This document shows, one piece after another, positions 25,244-50,729 of a DNA stretch of 64,000 bases. The first letter of the stretch is position 1; each line of letters opens with the position of its first letter. A model generated the notes under the pieces. It ran no database searches. It saw nothing but the letters and a program-made list of their open reading frames with translations, and had not been told where the DNA came from. This stretch comes from Syngnathus acus (lineage: Eukaryota; Chordata; Actinopteri; Syngnathiformes; Syngnathidae): NCBI RefSeq assembly GCF_901709675.1, contig NC_051098.1, positions 5,778,000 to 5,841,999 on the forward strand, given 5' to 3'. Made by a program: the position numbers and the translations under genes.

Positions 25244-28200
25244 TTATGCATTTGTGTTTGAGGTATACGAGTGTGTGATCATGACGTTTTCATAGCATGG
25301 CTCCTCTTTCACACTCTCTACTTCACCTTCACCGGTCCTGACTTCAATAAGAGTAGCAGCGTCCCCTGCTGGCCCAACAGTGAAGTAACTGCTTTCAGTT
25401 TGTCCCCCACTGGGCTCATGTTCATTTCTTCTGCCTGAGCCCTGAAAGTCAGGTGACGCCACCTCTGGAACGCTCTTCAAAATAGACGACAGCGGCCTTT
25501 TGAGAGGAATGCTCTCTGACGACCCTGTATCGCAAGAAGCCGTTTGAGGAGTGTTTTGTGAAGCGTGTTTCCTCCTCACGGGTTTACTGATGGCGGGTTC
25601 GACTCCTGGAGGGCTGCCCTGCTCCCACACGCTTCTCCGAGCCCCGAGTTTCCTCCTGGGTGGTTTGGCGATGGCTTCTGAGTCTTTGGGTTTACTTTTG
25701 CCAGGCTCCTGCTCTCTTTGTCTCTGGAGGCTTCCAAGACGCCTTAACATGGCCTGAACAGGGCCTTGGGAGCTCGGCTCCAGCTTGGACGTGGGCCGCC
25801 CTGTCTTCCCTACCGTCACGTACACTGTGGTGACCTTGTTTGGGACACCGGGCGGATGATCGGAAGCAGACGTGGCCGACGCTTTATGTTGTGGAGCTGT
25901 GTTGGACGTGGTACGTCTTCGTCCTGATGTGGTCCGGGATGCGTTGCTCGACTTTCTATCCTCCTCCTGGTCCACAACCTCATAGCTCAAATCTTGGTGA
26001 TCTGTTACCTGAACTTCTACGCCATCTTCCCTCTCCTCAGCATCAGCTTCATCTTCCTCGCCTGGCCCAATTGAGAACACTAAACCCCCGCAGGTGGATT
26101 TGGCTTTGCGTGGGTGCCCGGACAGAGAGGTGACATCTTGAGCCGAGCCACGTCTCTCCTTGGGGCTGAAGCGGGTGCCCTCTGCAAAAGAAACAGACGG
26201 CCGCTTGGTTTTGGCAATGCTGGAAGTCCGGGGGATGTCGAAGGGGGAGGTAATGTCCTCGCTACTGAAGCCTGACGGGTCCAAGAGCATGTTACACTTG
26301 GAGCTCATCTCCTGGAAGTGGCTACCCTCCATTCCTGAGATATCTGTCAAAGAGAGCGAGAGTAGATTTGCAGCTTAGCACTCAGAGAAGATCACGTGAA
26401 GTACCTTCTCTCGGGGGGACGCAGTAAAGAGCCTCCCCCTCCTCCTCATCACTGTCGAAGGACGACCCTTCAGTCACCCAACCCGAGGAAGGAGGCTCAA
26501 TGAAGCTGTGGTTGAACGTTAGCTCTGGGTCATGGTGAGACACTGTATGGAACATGATATTCAGTCAGTGCTAATATGCAACCATAAAAGTCCTCTTTGC
26601 AGCCCAGGTGTTTTTTAGAATGACTAAAGCTGACCAGTGACACGAGGGAGGCCAGAGGACCAGTCAGAGATGCAGGGTAGGGCGGCACCAATGTTAGCCA
26701 AGACGCTGTAGACGTGATATTTCATCCGCACAGCTAGCCCTCCGTCTGCCACTGTCATCCTGGTAAGAAGGAAGGTACAATAGGTGATCCTGTGATGGCT
26801 TTTCACTCAAAGACACAACATGTTGTCACCTGATTGAATATGTCAACAACAGCAAAATATTTTACATTAAACCAGGTATGACTGGATTGCAACATGTCTC
26901 ACATAAATGGCAAGTATGGATGAAACAACCATAGCGGAAGAGGAGGAAAAGGATTTTACGTTAATAAGTGTAAGAAATAACAAATCCACATTTTTGTTGT
27001 TAAGTATTTGGATGTGTGCACTATGTATGTTCATGTGATCCTGACCTGTCTTTGCTATCTGCCGGAGCTCCTCCACAACACAGACAACAGCAGAATATAG
27101 CGAGGACCAACAACAGCAATGGAAGTAGTAGGCCAACCAAGAGAGCGCCTCGGCCACCTGACAAACATATATAAACACAATTACACATCAGGCATTTTAC
27201 AAATTCATTCAGATTGGATGTAGGAATTGCTGGATGAAAGGATGAGTGGATAGATGGACATACTGTTGGGGCAGGCACCAGTGACCGGGTGACAGCTGAC
27301 CCCTTCGCCACACTCACAGGCCGAGGAACAGTTAAGCCCGAACTGTGCACCTGAGCAACTGCTGTTACAACTGAAAACGATGGGGAGAAAAAGAATGATG
27401 TCATTTCTCCACAGTAAAATATGGCCTCTGTGTTTAGGTACTGATTCACCATCTATTTTTATACTTTCAAAGGCGAATAAAAGGGCGGTTGTCAGAAAGC
27501 ATTAAATAAAATGAGTATGCTTTTATTTTTTGCTTTAACTTGTTTGTACATGTAGACAGACGCTTGTAATAACAAAAACAAAATAGACTTTTCACACTTA
27601 ACCTGCTGCTATAATAATAATAATAAAAACACCAAATCAGAAGCCTCATTCCACTTTGCATAAAGTCGAAAACATCTTCATTCAGCACTGAACGGTGGCT
27701 TTACAGCAGGCTCCCCTTTTTTATATATAGGTGATCAAGTTATTGATTGTGACATGTGAAATATGGCTCAGCGGCTCTACAAAGTTGCTGGGTGTGCAAG
27801 AACTATAGAACGTCAGTGCGTTTGATTTCCTGGGCTACTCAAATGAAGGCCAAAGTAATAACTAATGCCATCATTCATCACCGTCACACCTCCAATGGGG
27901 TTGTGTTTCTGTTTTTATTTGACCTCATTAATAAAAAACATTGTTTCATAAGAACCATTAAGCTTGATACATTTTTGAGGATGTGTTATAATCAAATTGA
28001 AGCAAAATTGTGGATGAATTTGACGAATGAATTCTGTGTGGTGAAATGCAGCTCACCTCTCCCCCTGAAAGCCCGAATGACAGATGCATTTTCCTGTCAC
28101 GTGATGACAGTCTCCATGGTAACACGGGCTGCACAGGAAGCGGCAAGCCTCTCCATACGTCCTGTCGGAGCAGACCTCCTCGCACCTGGCAAGGGAGCAA

Positions 28201-29897
28201 TGATGACCCACTAGAATAAATTCAAAACATCTCTGTATCGGATGTCGTTACTGTTTGCTGTAGTAAATCAACAGGCAATAAAAAATGTGTAAGCCCTGCA
28301 CACCTGGGTCCTGTCCATCCCGCATTACAGCTCCAACAATTACCACTTTGGGGATCGCAGGGTTTGTTATTTCTGCACCGCGGGCACGTCTCCTGGCAGC
28401 TGTTACCGTAGTAACCAGGTGTGCAAAGGCGGTCGCACTGTGTCCCATTCCAGCCCGTCTCACAAGATCCACATGCGCCGTCAGTGGAGGCGCACACTTC
28501 ATCTCCTTTACAGTGTCCACAACTGAGATGAGAATTGATGTTATGCAATATGATGAACGGAAATGAAAAATGGTGGGGAACACTGTACACACAAACCTCA
28601 TTTGACACCCAACGCCGTACATCCCAGGTTTACACGGCTGGTTGCAGTCTTCGCCTTCGTACCCCGGATAGCACAAGCACTGCCCGGTGGCAGGGTCACA
28701 ACTACTGTGTGTGAGGTCACAATTGCAACGCCGGTCACAGTTGGGCCCCCACCAACCGGCCTCGCACTCACACAAACCGGTGCGCTGGTTGCACTGCGAC
28801 AAGTAGCAGTTGCAAGGGACGGGACATTTCAGTCCCCAGTGCCCTTTGTGGCACTGACAGCGGCCCGTCACTTGGTCGCAGCCGGGTCCCACGGAACCCC
28901 CGGGGACACACTGGCACGGTTTGGTGCAAGTGGCTGTCCACCAGCCCTCGTCGCAGGTGCAGTTTCCGTATACGGGGTGGCAGACTCCGTGGTGGGCGCA
29001 TTTGCAGGCGTATTGGCACAGAGGACCCCAGCGGTTTTGGTTGCAGGTACACTGACCTGTGACGGGGTGACAGCGGCCATGTGGGTGACACGGGCACACT
29101 TGACGGCAGTCTGATGCCCAAAACTCTGGAGGACACCCTGTAATAAGACCACAGGACTTCATAAGAAAAAAAACATTTGACCAATCATAGAGGGCAGAGA
29201 AAAATGCAACAGCCTATTGGACTCTTGAAAATGTAAAAACTTGGTGGGACAGAATGAAATCTTTACCCATCCCTGCTACAAAATATAATGACTTGTAGAG
29301 CCATAATTTCTCAATAATGCTGAAAATATGCGGTGTCTACTCACGTGTTTTACAGTGAGCTCCATAGTAGCCTGGTGGGCAGCGACAAACTCCAGGATAG
29401 ACACAGAGCTCATTCTTCAGACAGGCCTGATCACCCTCACACACAGCTAAATACACACACAGACCACACAAAATATATCAAATGAAAAAAATATGAATCG
29501 GTTTGGCCAAACTCACGTATTGTGCACTCTTTTCCATCCTGACGCCAGCCTGAGCAGCACACAAGTGTGGGTGGATCCCTGTAAAAGTGTTTATAAACTA
29601 AATTAGCTCGACAGGGCGGACATTTAACAAGTGGTCATGAACGAGACAAACGGGTGAACTCTGAACCTGCATAAACAGCTTTCAACTCCATCCACTGAAG
29701 TTTACTAGCACGCTAACAAGCTTTCTTTCCTGGCTTTATAAACACATTGTCAGGTGCCCGCACCACCGGCTCACATAATGAAGTGGAGATGTGTACCTGG
29801 GGTTGTGGCAGACATTCCTCCCGGCTGAGTCCAGCATGAGTGAGTGAGACAGCCAACAGCAGCATAAAGTCGTCAAAGTTCTGAGGAGAACCTTCAT
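25244..29897 (-). CDS. scarf1: Scavenger receptor class F member 1 (SREC-I)
   Basis: Eleven exons (minus order): 29797-29897, 29517-29578, 29345-29446, 28597-29137, 28304-28522, 28057-28185, 27264-27370, 27046-27157, 26635-26759, 26405-26542, 25244-26343. They sum to about 911 residues (human SCARF1 830). It is a single-pass endothelial/macrophage receptor for modified LDL, apoptotic cells and other ligands. A signal peptide ([18 protein letters not shown]) is followed by many laminin/EGF-like repeats with regular Cys spacing, for example [17 protein letters not shown]. The membrane helix is in exon 8 ([19 protein letters not shown]) with a Cys-rich inner border (CCCLCCGG). The long cytoplasmic tail, mainly exon 11, is rich in Ser, Pro, Lys and Arg with proline-rich basic patches ([16 protein letters not shown]). 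It ends in a Tyr-containing segment ([17 protein letters not shown]). Exon 4 encodes several EGF-like repeats without an intron. scarf1 rather than scarf2 is chosen from its neighbours rilp and prpf8. Confidence 0.9.
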
Positions 29898-32025
29898 CTT
29901 CTACAAATCTCTTTTGTTTGTATTCCCAGCTCTCTCAAGTGTCTCTGTTTAACGAGAGCCGCCCTCCACCCTTCCCTTGTTCTCTTTCTCTCTCCACTGA
30001 GTCGTCTTACAGCAGCAATGCAGGGGTCAGAGCCACCGAGTTTCCTCTTCCCATTTCCTGGGGAAGCTGAAGCCGCTTCCTTCTATTCAGCCAGATAGGC
30101 TTTTTAAAGATGGGGACATACACATCAACGGGGACTGGCTGTTATTACACAAGCACCTAACGTCAATGTTTGTCTCGTTCCCAGAAGCTACACTGGTCCC
30201 ATCATCCAGGAGATGATGCACACAGCTACAATGTAATGCAAAGTGTGTTTTCAGTCACCAGTAAGTCTAATTGCAAGTCATGAAATACAGTCAGGTAGGT
30301 TTGGGCATATTTGGACACAGCAACAGTGGATTCGAAATAAAACTGTCAAAATCATGATGTGATCGAATAGTTTTGCCGAAATTTTCAGAGGATCAGAACT
30401 AGTACTTGAGCTCTAGAAATGATTTCCCAAGCATTCAATGCAGCAATCTTCAATTAAAATTAAAGTTCATGTTGATTATTTTAAGTTAAATGTGCTTTAA
30501 AATCCTGGTTAAAATATTCTTTTTCCGTTAAAATTAAACTTTTCCCCCAAATAATTCTTTTTGCACTGTGCATCATTTTAGTAATTTTAGTCAGCAATGT
30601 TTTATTTATTTACTTTTCTTTGAAATGTTTTAAATTATTTGATTTGTAAATGCTTTTAAATGTTGTATTTCAAATTATTTAAAGCACATTTAGTGACCAT
30701 GTGTATGAAATGTGTCATATGAAGCTACCCTGCTTTGCCTTGTGGCCGCATTTAAAACCCAAGTGGATAAATTGAAGATCTTTGCCATTGCAAACGTTAA
30801 ATAGACTTTAATGAACAGTGTGTCAGTAGCACAGAAAATTCTGCATCTTCATTGTTTGTTTGTTTTTGTTACATTTGCATTTAAATGTAATCCATTTCTT
30901 TTCAGCAGAAATAAAATCCATGCTTACAAAAATAAACAGAAATACAACTTGACAAAAAAATATTCAAATGAGGATTATGTGTTCCCACAAGTGCTCACTG
31001 GCCTGTGCATTGCTGCGGGGCAACATAAACAGATCAAACTCATGACTGGCACATCAACTTAAAGGTGTCGATCTCTCAAGTAGCATTTTTTTTTTGTAAT
31101 TTGAAATATTTATGTACATAAATAGCCCAACACCAAATGTGGAGACATTAAATTTGAAGTGCAAGTACCAATGTATTCGCAAGAGCATTTATCAATTAAA
31201 CACATTTTGAAGCATTAGAACTATGTTCCAACTGGACTCACTGGCAGAGCTAGAGGAGGGGCCAAGGCGGCACTGGCCCCCTTCAAATATGCCCCCCGCC
31301 TCAGTGCCAGGCCAGATAATTGACTTTAGTGTATTTTCTGATTTTTTCCAGATTTTTTTTTTTAACATTTCCATCCATCCTTCATAGGGAACATCATGAA
31401 CACTTTGTGAAGAAAAAAGTAACCCATAAAATGTTTTTTAACAATTTCTGTACAAAATCTTACTCAATCTTTGCACAATGAGGATCAAAAGACAAACAAA
31501 CATACAGTATATTAAGCCATTCAAGCAGCAGTTTAAGGCGCATGGGGTTAAAATAAAGTGGCGGCTAAAAGAAGGATAATACCTCATTAAAATTGATTTG
31601 AAATGGCCCAAATGAAGTAAAAGCTTGGTTAACTTTTTTGAAATTATAAGTGCTTAACCATCCATTTTCAATCCTTCCTTTGTTAGAGTGCACTTTAAAA
31701 CAGTTAGTCTTTGGTTTTTTAAAAGAAATAAAGGTTGCATATAAAAATATATTAGTCATATTTTGTTTCCAGATAATTGAACTTCCTCCTATTATGGAGA
31801 ATACAATTACATATTTTCTTACACGACTTAAAATTTAGGGATATAAAATGGGATGTAGAAGATTAAGGAAAAGTGAGAGTCTGTTTCTTCTTTAACATTT
31901 GCATAGTATTTTTTGTGATAATGCTGGAAAGCTTGCAGCAGCACATTCAAGTCATCTATTAGAACAAGCGGTGGGATAAAATGGTTTTCTTTAAAACAAA
32001 CTTGCAACTGACTTGTCATGTCTAT
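29898..32025. other. Spacer between rilp 3' end and scarf1 start
   Basis: This 2.1 kb AT-rich stretch should contain the scarf1 promoter at its right side relative to transcription (just above 29897) and the rilp 3' UTR near 32025. Short reading frames show no recognisable family. I see no RNA gene or clear transposon. Confidence 0.5.
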
Positions 32026-35000
32026 TTAGTACTGTGGCTCCCCACTGGCCTCGCCGTCTGCGATGATCTCCCAGCTGGACGAGGAGTTGCTCATGTGGGT
32101 GGGGCTCCGGCCACTGCCCGACCACGTCAGGAAGCCAAAGCTGCACCGCACACAGACAAACAGGCATTAGGTCAGCTCAGTGGGGCGGGGATTAAGGCTA
32201 AATATAGCGGACTGGCTAAGCGCTCATGATAATAGTGGGAGAGTCTTCATGCACTGAAGACCACTGTGGTCAGGGAGTTGCTAACTTGCTGTAACCAGGG
32301 TTGGGGTCTTAATTTGTGTTTTGCATCTTTAGCACTGCACAAGTACAAAGTATCCTTTTTGCTTTGTACAGCTGCACATTTTACTCACAGGTTTCGAATT
32401 CGTGACTCTGCTGGCTTTTCAGAACCATCCACTTCAGTCACAGGACCTTTGTCTTCCTCGTCACTAAAGAGAATAAAACATTCCTTATTGAAATTATGTC
32501 ATGATATCTTTCTTTGAGGCGAAAACCTTCAGCAAATATGCATTTTTATTTGTTGGGTTTTGGACCATGGTGGATAAAGAGGCATGACCTGCTGTCATCA
32601 GGGGGTGGAATTCCAAGCATCTTGGCTTTGATGACTTTTCTTTTTTTATTGATGGCAGCTCGCACCGCTTCCAAGAGGAACCCAGGACACCTTTCCTCAT
32701 TCAGAATCTCCCTAGAGACACAACACAATGGCAGTGGATGGTATTTGTAAAAAATGATGAATCTGCAACTACAAGAATAAATGGAAGCTACTTTGAGATA
32801 AATTGAAAAATAAATATGTTGTAAAAGTAAACAACGAACAAAGAGTTGTATGTTGTGAGCAGCTGTGCAAAAATCCAATTGAAATCTCCTAACTTATTGT
32901 TGAGGATGGATTTTAAAGGATGAGTTTTCACTACGTATTACTGCCCTCTAGTGGTACAAAAAGACAGATACTTAAAGTCCCAATGATCGTCACACACACA
33001 TCTGGGTGTGGTGAAGTTTGTCCTCTGCATTTAACCCATCCCCATGTGATTCTGATCCATCCCCTGGGGGAGAGGGGAGCAGTGAGCAGCAGCGGTGCCG
33101 CGCTCGGGAATCATTTGGTGATCTAACCCCCCAATTCCAACCCTTAATGCTGAGTGCCAAGCAGGGAGGCAATGGGTCCCATTTTTATAGTCTTTGGTAT
33201 GACCCGGCCGGGGTTTGAACCCATAACCTTCCAGTCTCAGGGCGGACACTCTACCACTAGGCCACTTGTGCTTGTAGAACACATGTATAAAAAACTGACC
33301 GTACACAGCCCGAATACAAAAAAAACTCAAAAGGAGACATACCTTTGATAATAGTTGAGCTCTTCTTGCACCAGGAAGAGGTTGGTTTTGACCTCATTGC
33401 GCTCAAAAATGATGTCACGCACTTCCTTTTTGGTGAAACACGGCTGGTCATGATCATTTAGGTCAGCTGAAGGCTCCGTCTTACTGTTCATCTGACTCGG
33501 AATGGACTGAATAGAAGACAACAAAGCAATGATTTTATTATTCAAACTGTATCTATCTAGTATGGACAAAAGATGAGAAATAAACGTCATACGTGGCTGT
33601 TGCTGTTGGTTCTGTCCATCTGCGCTTGCAGCTTTTCAATCACTTTGACTTTCTCTTTCAGGTCGGCTTCCATGTCGGCCTTTCTCTCCACGGTGCTCTT
33701 GAGCTGAGCCTGCAGCACGTTTTGTTTGTGTCGCAGCTCCCCATTCATCTTCATGAAGCGGTCCAACTGCTCCTGGAGCTGCACGGGAGCACATGGCTGT
33801 CAAGTCCAGAATAACTCACATGTAAAATTTGAGACAGAATGGGAACAGTTTGTGTGTGGCTATTTGTAACAAAATAAATTGGGGGAAAAAGGCAGTCAAC
33901 AAGACAGACAGATACATCTATCCTGTCATTAAGGTCACCAGTCTGGAGGTAAAGAATAAATACACACCCAGTTATGACAGCTATTGACATCACGTGCTAC
34001 AAAAAACATGAAGTGCACGCACACACACGGAGAGGGAAAAACCTGTTCAGCCTGGTCTAAAGTTCAGCTACTCTTCAACCAGGAACTCTGAGGACACTGT
34101 CATCTTGTAGATAACACAGCTCCGTATCATCAAGCGAACATTCATTTGTAATGTCACGCATAGAAATTTGTGTGCATTTTACTTCAATATTAGTTTTAAA
34201 ACCATGTTGTTCAATAGCTTTGCCTTTGAGTCGTTACTTAGCTAATCATAAATCATTGCAACTTACTGGTGAGTCTCCTTTCCTGTTTTCTGTGGACACC
34301 CAAGATTAGTAAGTCATTTTTGACGGTTTCAAGTTATGACAGTGGAGAAAGCTCAGACCACTTGAAATCCGCAAAAATCCAGAAGCCGATGAAATTTTCC
34401 AAATTAAAGTCTGGATCAGGAAAACAAAGTTACCTAATTTTTATGAATGAGAGTAAACAACAATAAACTGATGTATTTTACAAATACGCTGTAGAACCAT
34501 CTGATCAATTATAATGCGTTTCAATTTTGAGGGTGAGACATTCGAACAAACAACACAATTTGCATTGACTCATTCATGTCTGCTTACCGCCTCCGCTTCC
34601 TTGGAAATGGTGGTGATCTCTTGGACTTTGGCCCTGAGCTCATCTCTCTGCTTGTCCACCACCTGCTTCAGCTTCAGCATCACTTCTCGCTCCTGCCGCT
34701 GGACACGATCTGCACACCAGAAGTGGTCAACATCTAAAAATTGTCCTCACGGTAAACAGATTGACAGTGAACCCAGTCGCCCGCCTTTGTTTCCTCCACC
34801 ATTTCTTCTGTTTCATATAAATCAGTTACTTTGAAAACTTTTCTTTTGTGTGGGGCCGCGGAGACTGTGTGTGGTCATGTGAGTGCCTGGCTTCACTCGA
34901 TTGGTGAAATTGAGTCAAACGTCGCTATTGTGTCCATGTCGAGACGGTTAAACAGAGTCGTGTGACAATGCCCGAGGTACAAATTTCTCTGACAAATACA

Positions 35001-36864
35001 GTAGATTGTGCAAGCCAACTACTTTGACAAGTTAATCAAAAGAAATTTGACTGGGACATTTTCCAGTACCATTTTGAACATACTGTAATGGTGTTTGACA
35101 CTATACAATTGCGTCACACCACACTGATAGCTTTAATTTGCAGTCCTGTTCAGTACATGAAATAAACATTTTCAGTCACATGACTCATTTTGCAGCTTGA
35201 ATGAGAAAATATGAGACATCCAAGCAACTCCACCCTCTGGGTTGACATTGCTGACCTATGATGTCAACCATCTGGGAAACATTAGCAAAAATGACAATAA
35301 TATAATCTGGTGTATGTTAAGCCATTTGCACTGAATTGTAATTAAAAAAAAAAAAAAACATCCGTCAGTCCGTCATAGAAGGTGACGGTTTGCTAGTTGA
35401 TGCAGACAGTTTACCTATGTATCAACATTCCATTTAAACAAGAGAATGATAATTATTTTTATCTGCAGTGTACTCAATCTGAATAATGAAACCCCTCCAA
35501 AAAGCTTTGTAAATGTGTATAGATGCCACAATATGCTTTGTACTTTGACATACCATCCTGTGCATGGCTCCCTTTTAACCTGCTCTGCAGCTGCCCGTTG
35601 TCCTCCTGGAGCTGCTGGATTTGCACTTGCAGTTCCTCACATTTGCTCCTCCACTGCTGCTCCTTCTGTTGCTGCTGCTCCTGCTTGACAGAACAAGACA
35701 TGTCAGACAAGAGTTTTAATACACAAAGCCTGAGTAAATGTAAACTTGTATTAACACGTCCTCTGGAGAGTTTTTAAGGTGCGGCCAGATTTAGATACTG
35801 CTAAATTATGAATAGATACCGCTAAGTAAGGAACCAATGTATTCAGAATTCAAAGTAATGTTAAATACAGTATTAAATGTAGTATAACTGTAACAATGTA
35901 TTGTTACTGCAATAGATCCAAGGAAAGCAACAGTGAAGTTGAAAGTCAGACTGTCAACATGTTTTGTAACTACGATAGAGCCAAGGAAGTTCAAAGTAGC
36001 AATGATGCCAAAATGTCGCTTGTGTTGTATTAACTAGAGATGTAGTGTAACTGTATTATTACCAAGGAAAGTACAGAGTAGCAGTACAGTCAAAACTTAC
36101 CCTATTTCTACATGATTTAAACTGTAAGACATTTTTAAACAGAAGCTCCATAGGGCAGACATGAGTGAAACGGGTTATTCGTTAATTTAAATTAATTAAT
36201 TTAAATCCACTATCGTTAGTTTTAAGAGTAAAGTCGAATAAGAGTAAAAGACCTGCTCAGCAGATTTATTTGGTATAGTTTTGACTATTTAGCGAAATTC
36301 ACTATTTAATATTTAAAAGAATTATTCAGTGCGTTTCTGCTTTTGCTTCAACAAAGAAAAAACACAAGTGACTGGCACAGTGACAATGTTCAAAGCCATC
36401 TGCGATAGGTGGTTCGCGTGCATGTAATACGCGGTAATTACGTTTGTTATGGCATCGTGTTACCGTTTCACCACAAGTAATAAGTGAAAGCGACACAGTT
36501 CATTTCGTTTTCGGGTACATTGCTATATTCTCACCCTGGTTTCGTGATTTTCGTTGATTGCGTCAGTGTCCTTGCACACCCGTTTTTTCTGCTGTAGCTG
36601 AAAGCTCTCAAAGGTCCGGAGCAGTTCTTCTTCCCTGTGCTTGTGTGCGTGATTCCGAGCCGTGAAGCTCTCCAGAAGCTCCAGCACTTTCACCACCCTG
36701 GGCACCAGGCCCAGCACGCTCTCCTTGCCGTAGCCGTCGATGAGCCTCTCCAGCTCGGCTCCAATTACTTTGGCGATCTCGTAGACATCGTCCACCGTCA
36801 GTGAAGAACAGTTCTTGTCGAAGCAGCCGCAGTTTGCTTGGCTGGAAGACGCAGGTTGCTCCAT
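32026..36864 (-). CDS. rilp: Rab-interacting lysosomal protein (Rab7 effector)
   Basis: Eight exons (minus order): 36535-36864, 35554-35683, 34588-34709, 33593-33778, 33343-33506, 32589-32711, 32389-32463, 32026-32140. They give about 414 residues; human RILP has 401. RILP binds GTP-Rab7 on late endosomes and lysosomes and recruits dynein-dynactin. The N-terminal RH1 domain is clear in exon 1 (LTVDDVYEIAKVIGAELERL, GLVPRVVKVLELLE). Exons 2-4 encode coiled coil with a Gln-rich start. Exons 5-6 hold the RH2 Rab-binding region (FTKKEVRDIIFERNEVKTNL, then CPGFLLEAVRAAINKKRKVIKAKMLG). The C-terminus (GFLTWSG...SWEIIADG) is Ser-rich. Position between scarf1 and prpf8 supports rilp over rilpl1/2. 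Intron 5 contains a SINE. Confidence 0.9.
32971..33270 (-). mobile_element. tRNA-derived SINE, full-length copy in rilp intron 5
   Basis: Minus-strand copy of the element at 8885-9165, with a complete tRNA-like head (GGCCTAGTGGTAGAGTGTCC and B-box GGTTCAAACCC). It includes a segment present here but shortened in the 9 kb copy ('gggttggaattggggggtta', about 33126-33145). Confidence 0.9.
35820..36090. repeat. Degenerate tandem repeat in rilp intron 1
   Basis: Several imperfect copies of a unit containing 'gtaactacgatagagccaag' and 'ccaaggaa(g/a)' followed by 'aaagta' recur across the interval. No coding sense is seen. Boundaries are approximate. Confidence 0.5.
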
Positions 36865-38055
36865 GTCTGAAGAAGTCGAACACTCCAGCTTGTCATGCTC
36901 CTGTTAAGCGACAACCCAAACGAAAGTCATCGGAGCAATCAATCCTAATTAAATGAAGTGAAATTTACGAGTGAGAAAATGGAACCTAATGTACCCTACT
37001 CACATAAAAATAAAGGGGAAAATAAATGGTTCGTCTGATTTTGTGTACTAAACTGATAATACTGGCTAGCTGAAGTCAACCCGCCATTTGATCCGCCCAC
37101 TTTTCTAACCAATGTAGCACAAGCGCGCAGTGTACACACAAACGCACGCAGAGGATTTCCATGACAGTTCGTGTCGTGGTACATTAAGTAGGGCGTTAAA
37201 ATCCCGTTTTTGCCCTAAAAATTACAGTTCTCAAGTATCTTTTCTGTAAGTCGGTTCGTATTAGACACTTTTTTTCCCCAAGTTTATAGTTATTTTTGGC
37301 CGATAGCACATCTCATACAATGTAGGTAAAACATATTTGAAGAAAATAAAATACTCTCCAAGGGATCAGTAAGTTAGAACAGTTCTTAATGTTTTCCCAG
37401 TCACAGGCATTTAGAGTGAAGCTGAAGTGGGCTGAAACCTTGCCAGGCATTTTTCTCTGACCTCTTCTGGAGGCAACACTTAGCAAAACATACATTAGGT
37501 CCATTGAAGTCAAGGGTATAATGGGCCTCTCGTCCAAAGATAGCTGGGATGAGATCGGACTCACCCACGACCCTCGTGAGGATAAGCGGTCTTTAAAATG
37601 GATGGATGTCTGACCAACTGACCAATTTATGGGGTAATACAATGCTATTGCAAGGTGGTTGAAACAGGTCAAAGAAGATTGAAAATGTATAAAAATGCCA
37701 TTTTTATTTAAATCCAAGCTACAATGTCACAAATAGCAAAAGGGAATTAACTCACATGAGGAATTAAGATTTGACTTCAACTGACAGAAACAAGTACTTC
37801 TGCAGTTGAAACAATCAAGATCATATTACAGTCCTGTGAACAGATACACCAACACACATTTGATATATCATAACTTCCCAAAAAAAAAACATGAATTGCA
37901 AATAGAAGGGACTGTGGAAACAAACTGAAGGAAATATAGAAGGAATAACAAGAGTAGGCATCTAGTTTTGACATTACAATGTCCAAACATCACGTGCTCA
38001 GAAGAAATTTTACAAGAGTGACTGACAGGGCCAACCACAAAATGAGTCCTTCCGC
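36865..38055. other. Spacer between prpf8 3' end and rilp start
   Basis: The rilp promoter/5' UTR should lie just above 36865; a CCGCCATTT motif at 37080-37088 is a possible YY1-like site. At about 37510-37615 a degenerate repeat end is visible (actcacccacgaccctcgtg, then gaggataagcgg and an 'aaatggatgga' tail), a common teleost interspersed-repeat terminus. A minus-strand AATAAA (plus tttatt at about 37702-37707) may end prpf8 transcripts. Confidence 0.55.
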
Positions 38056-50729
<12,674 letters not shown>

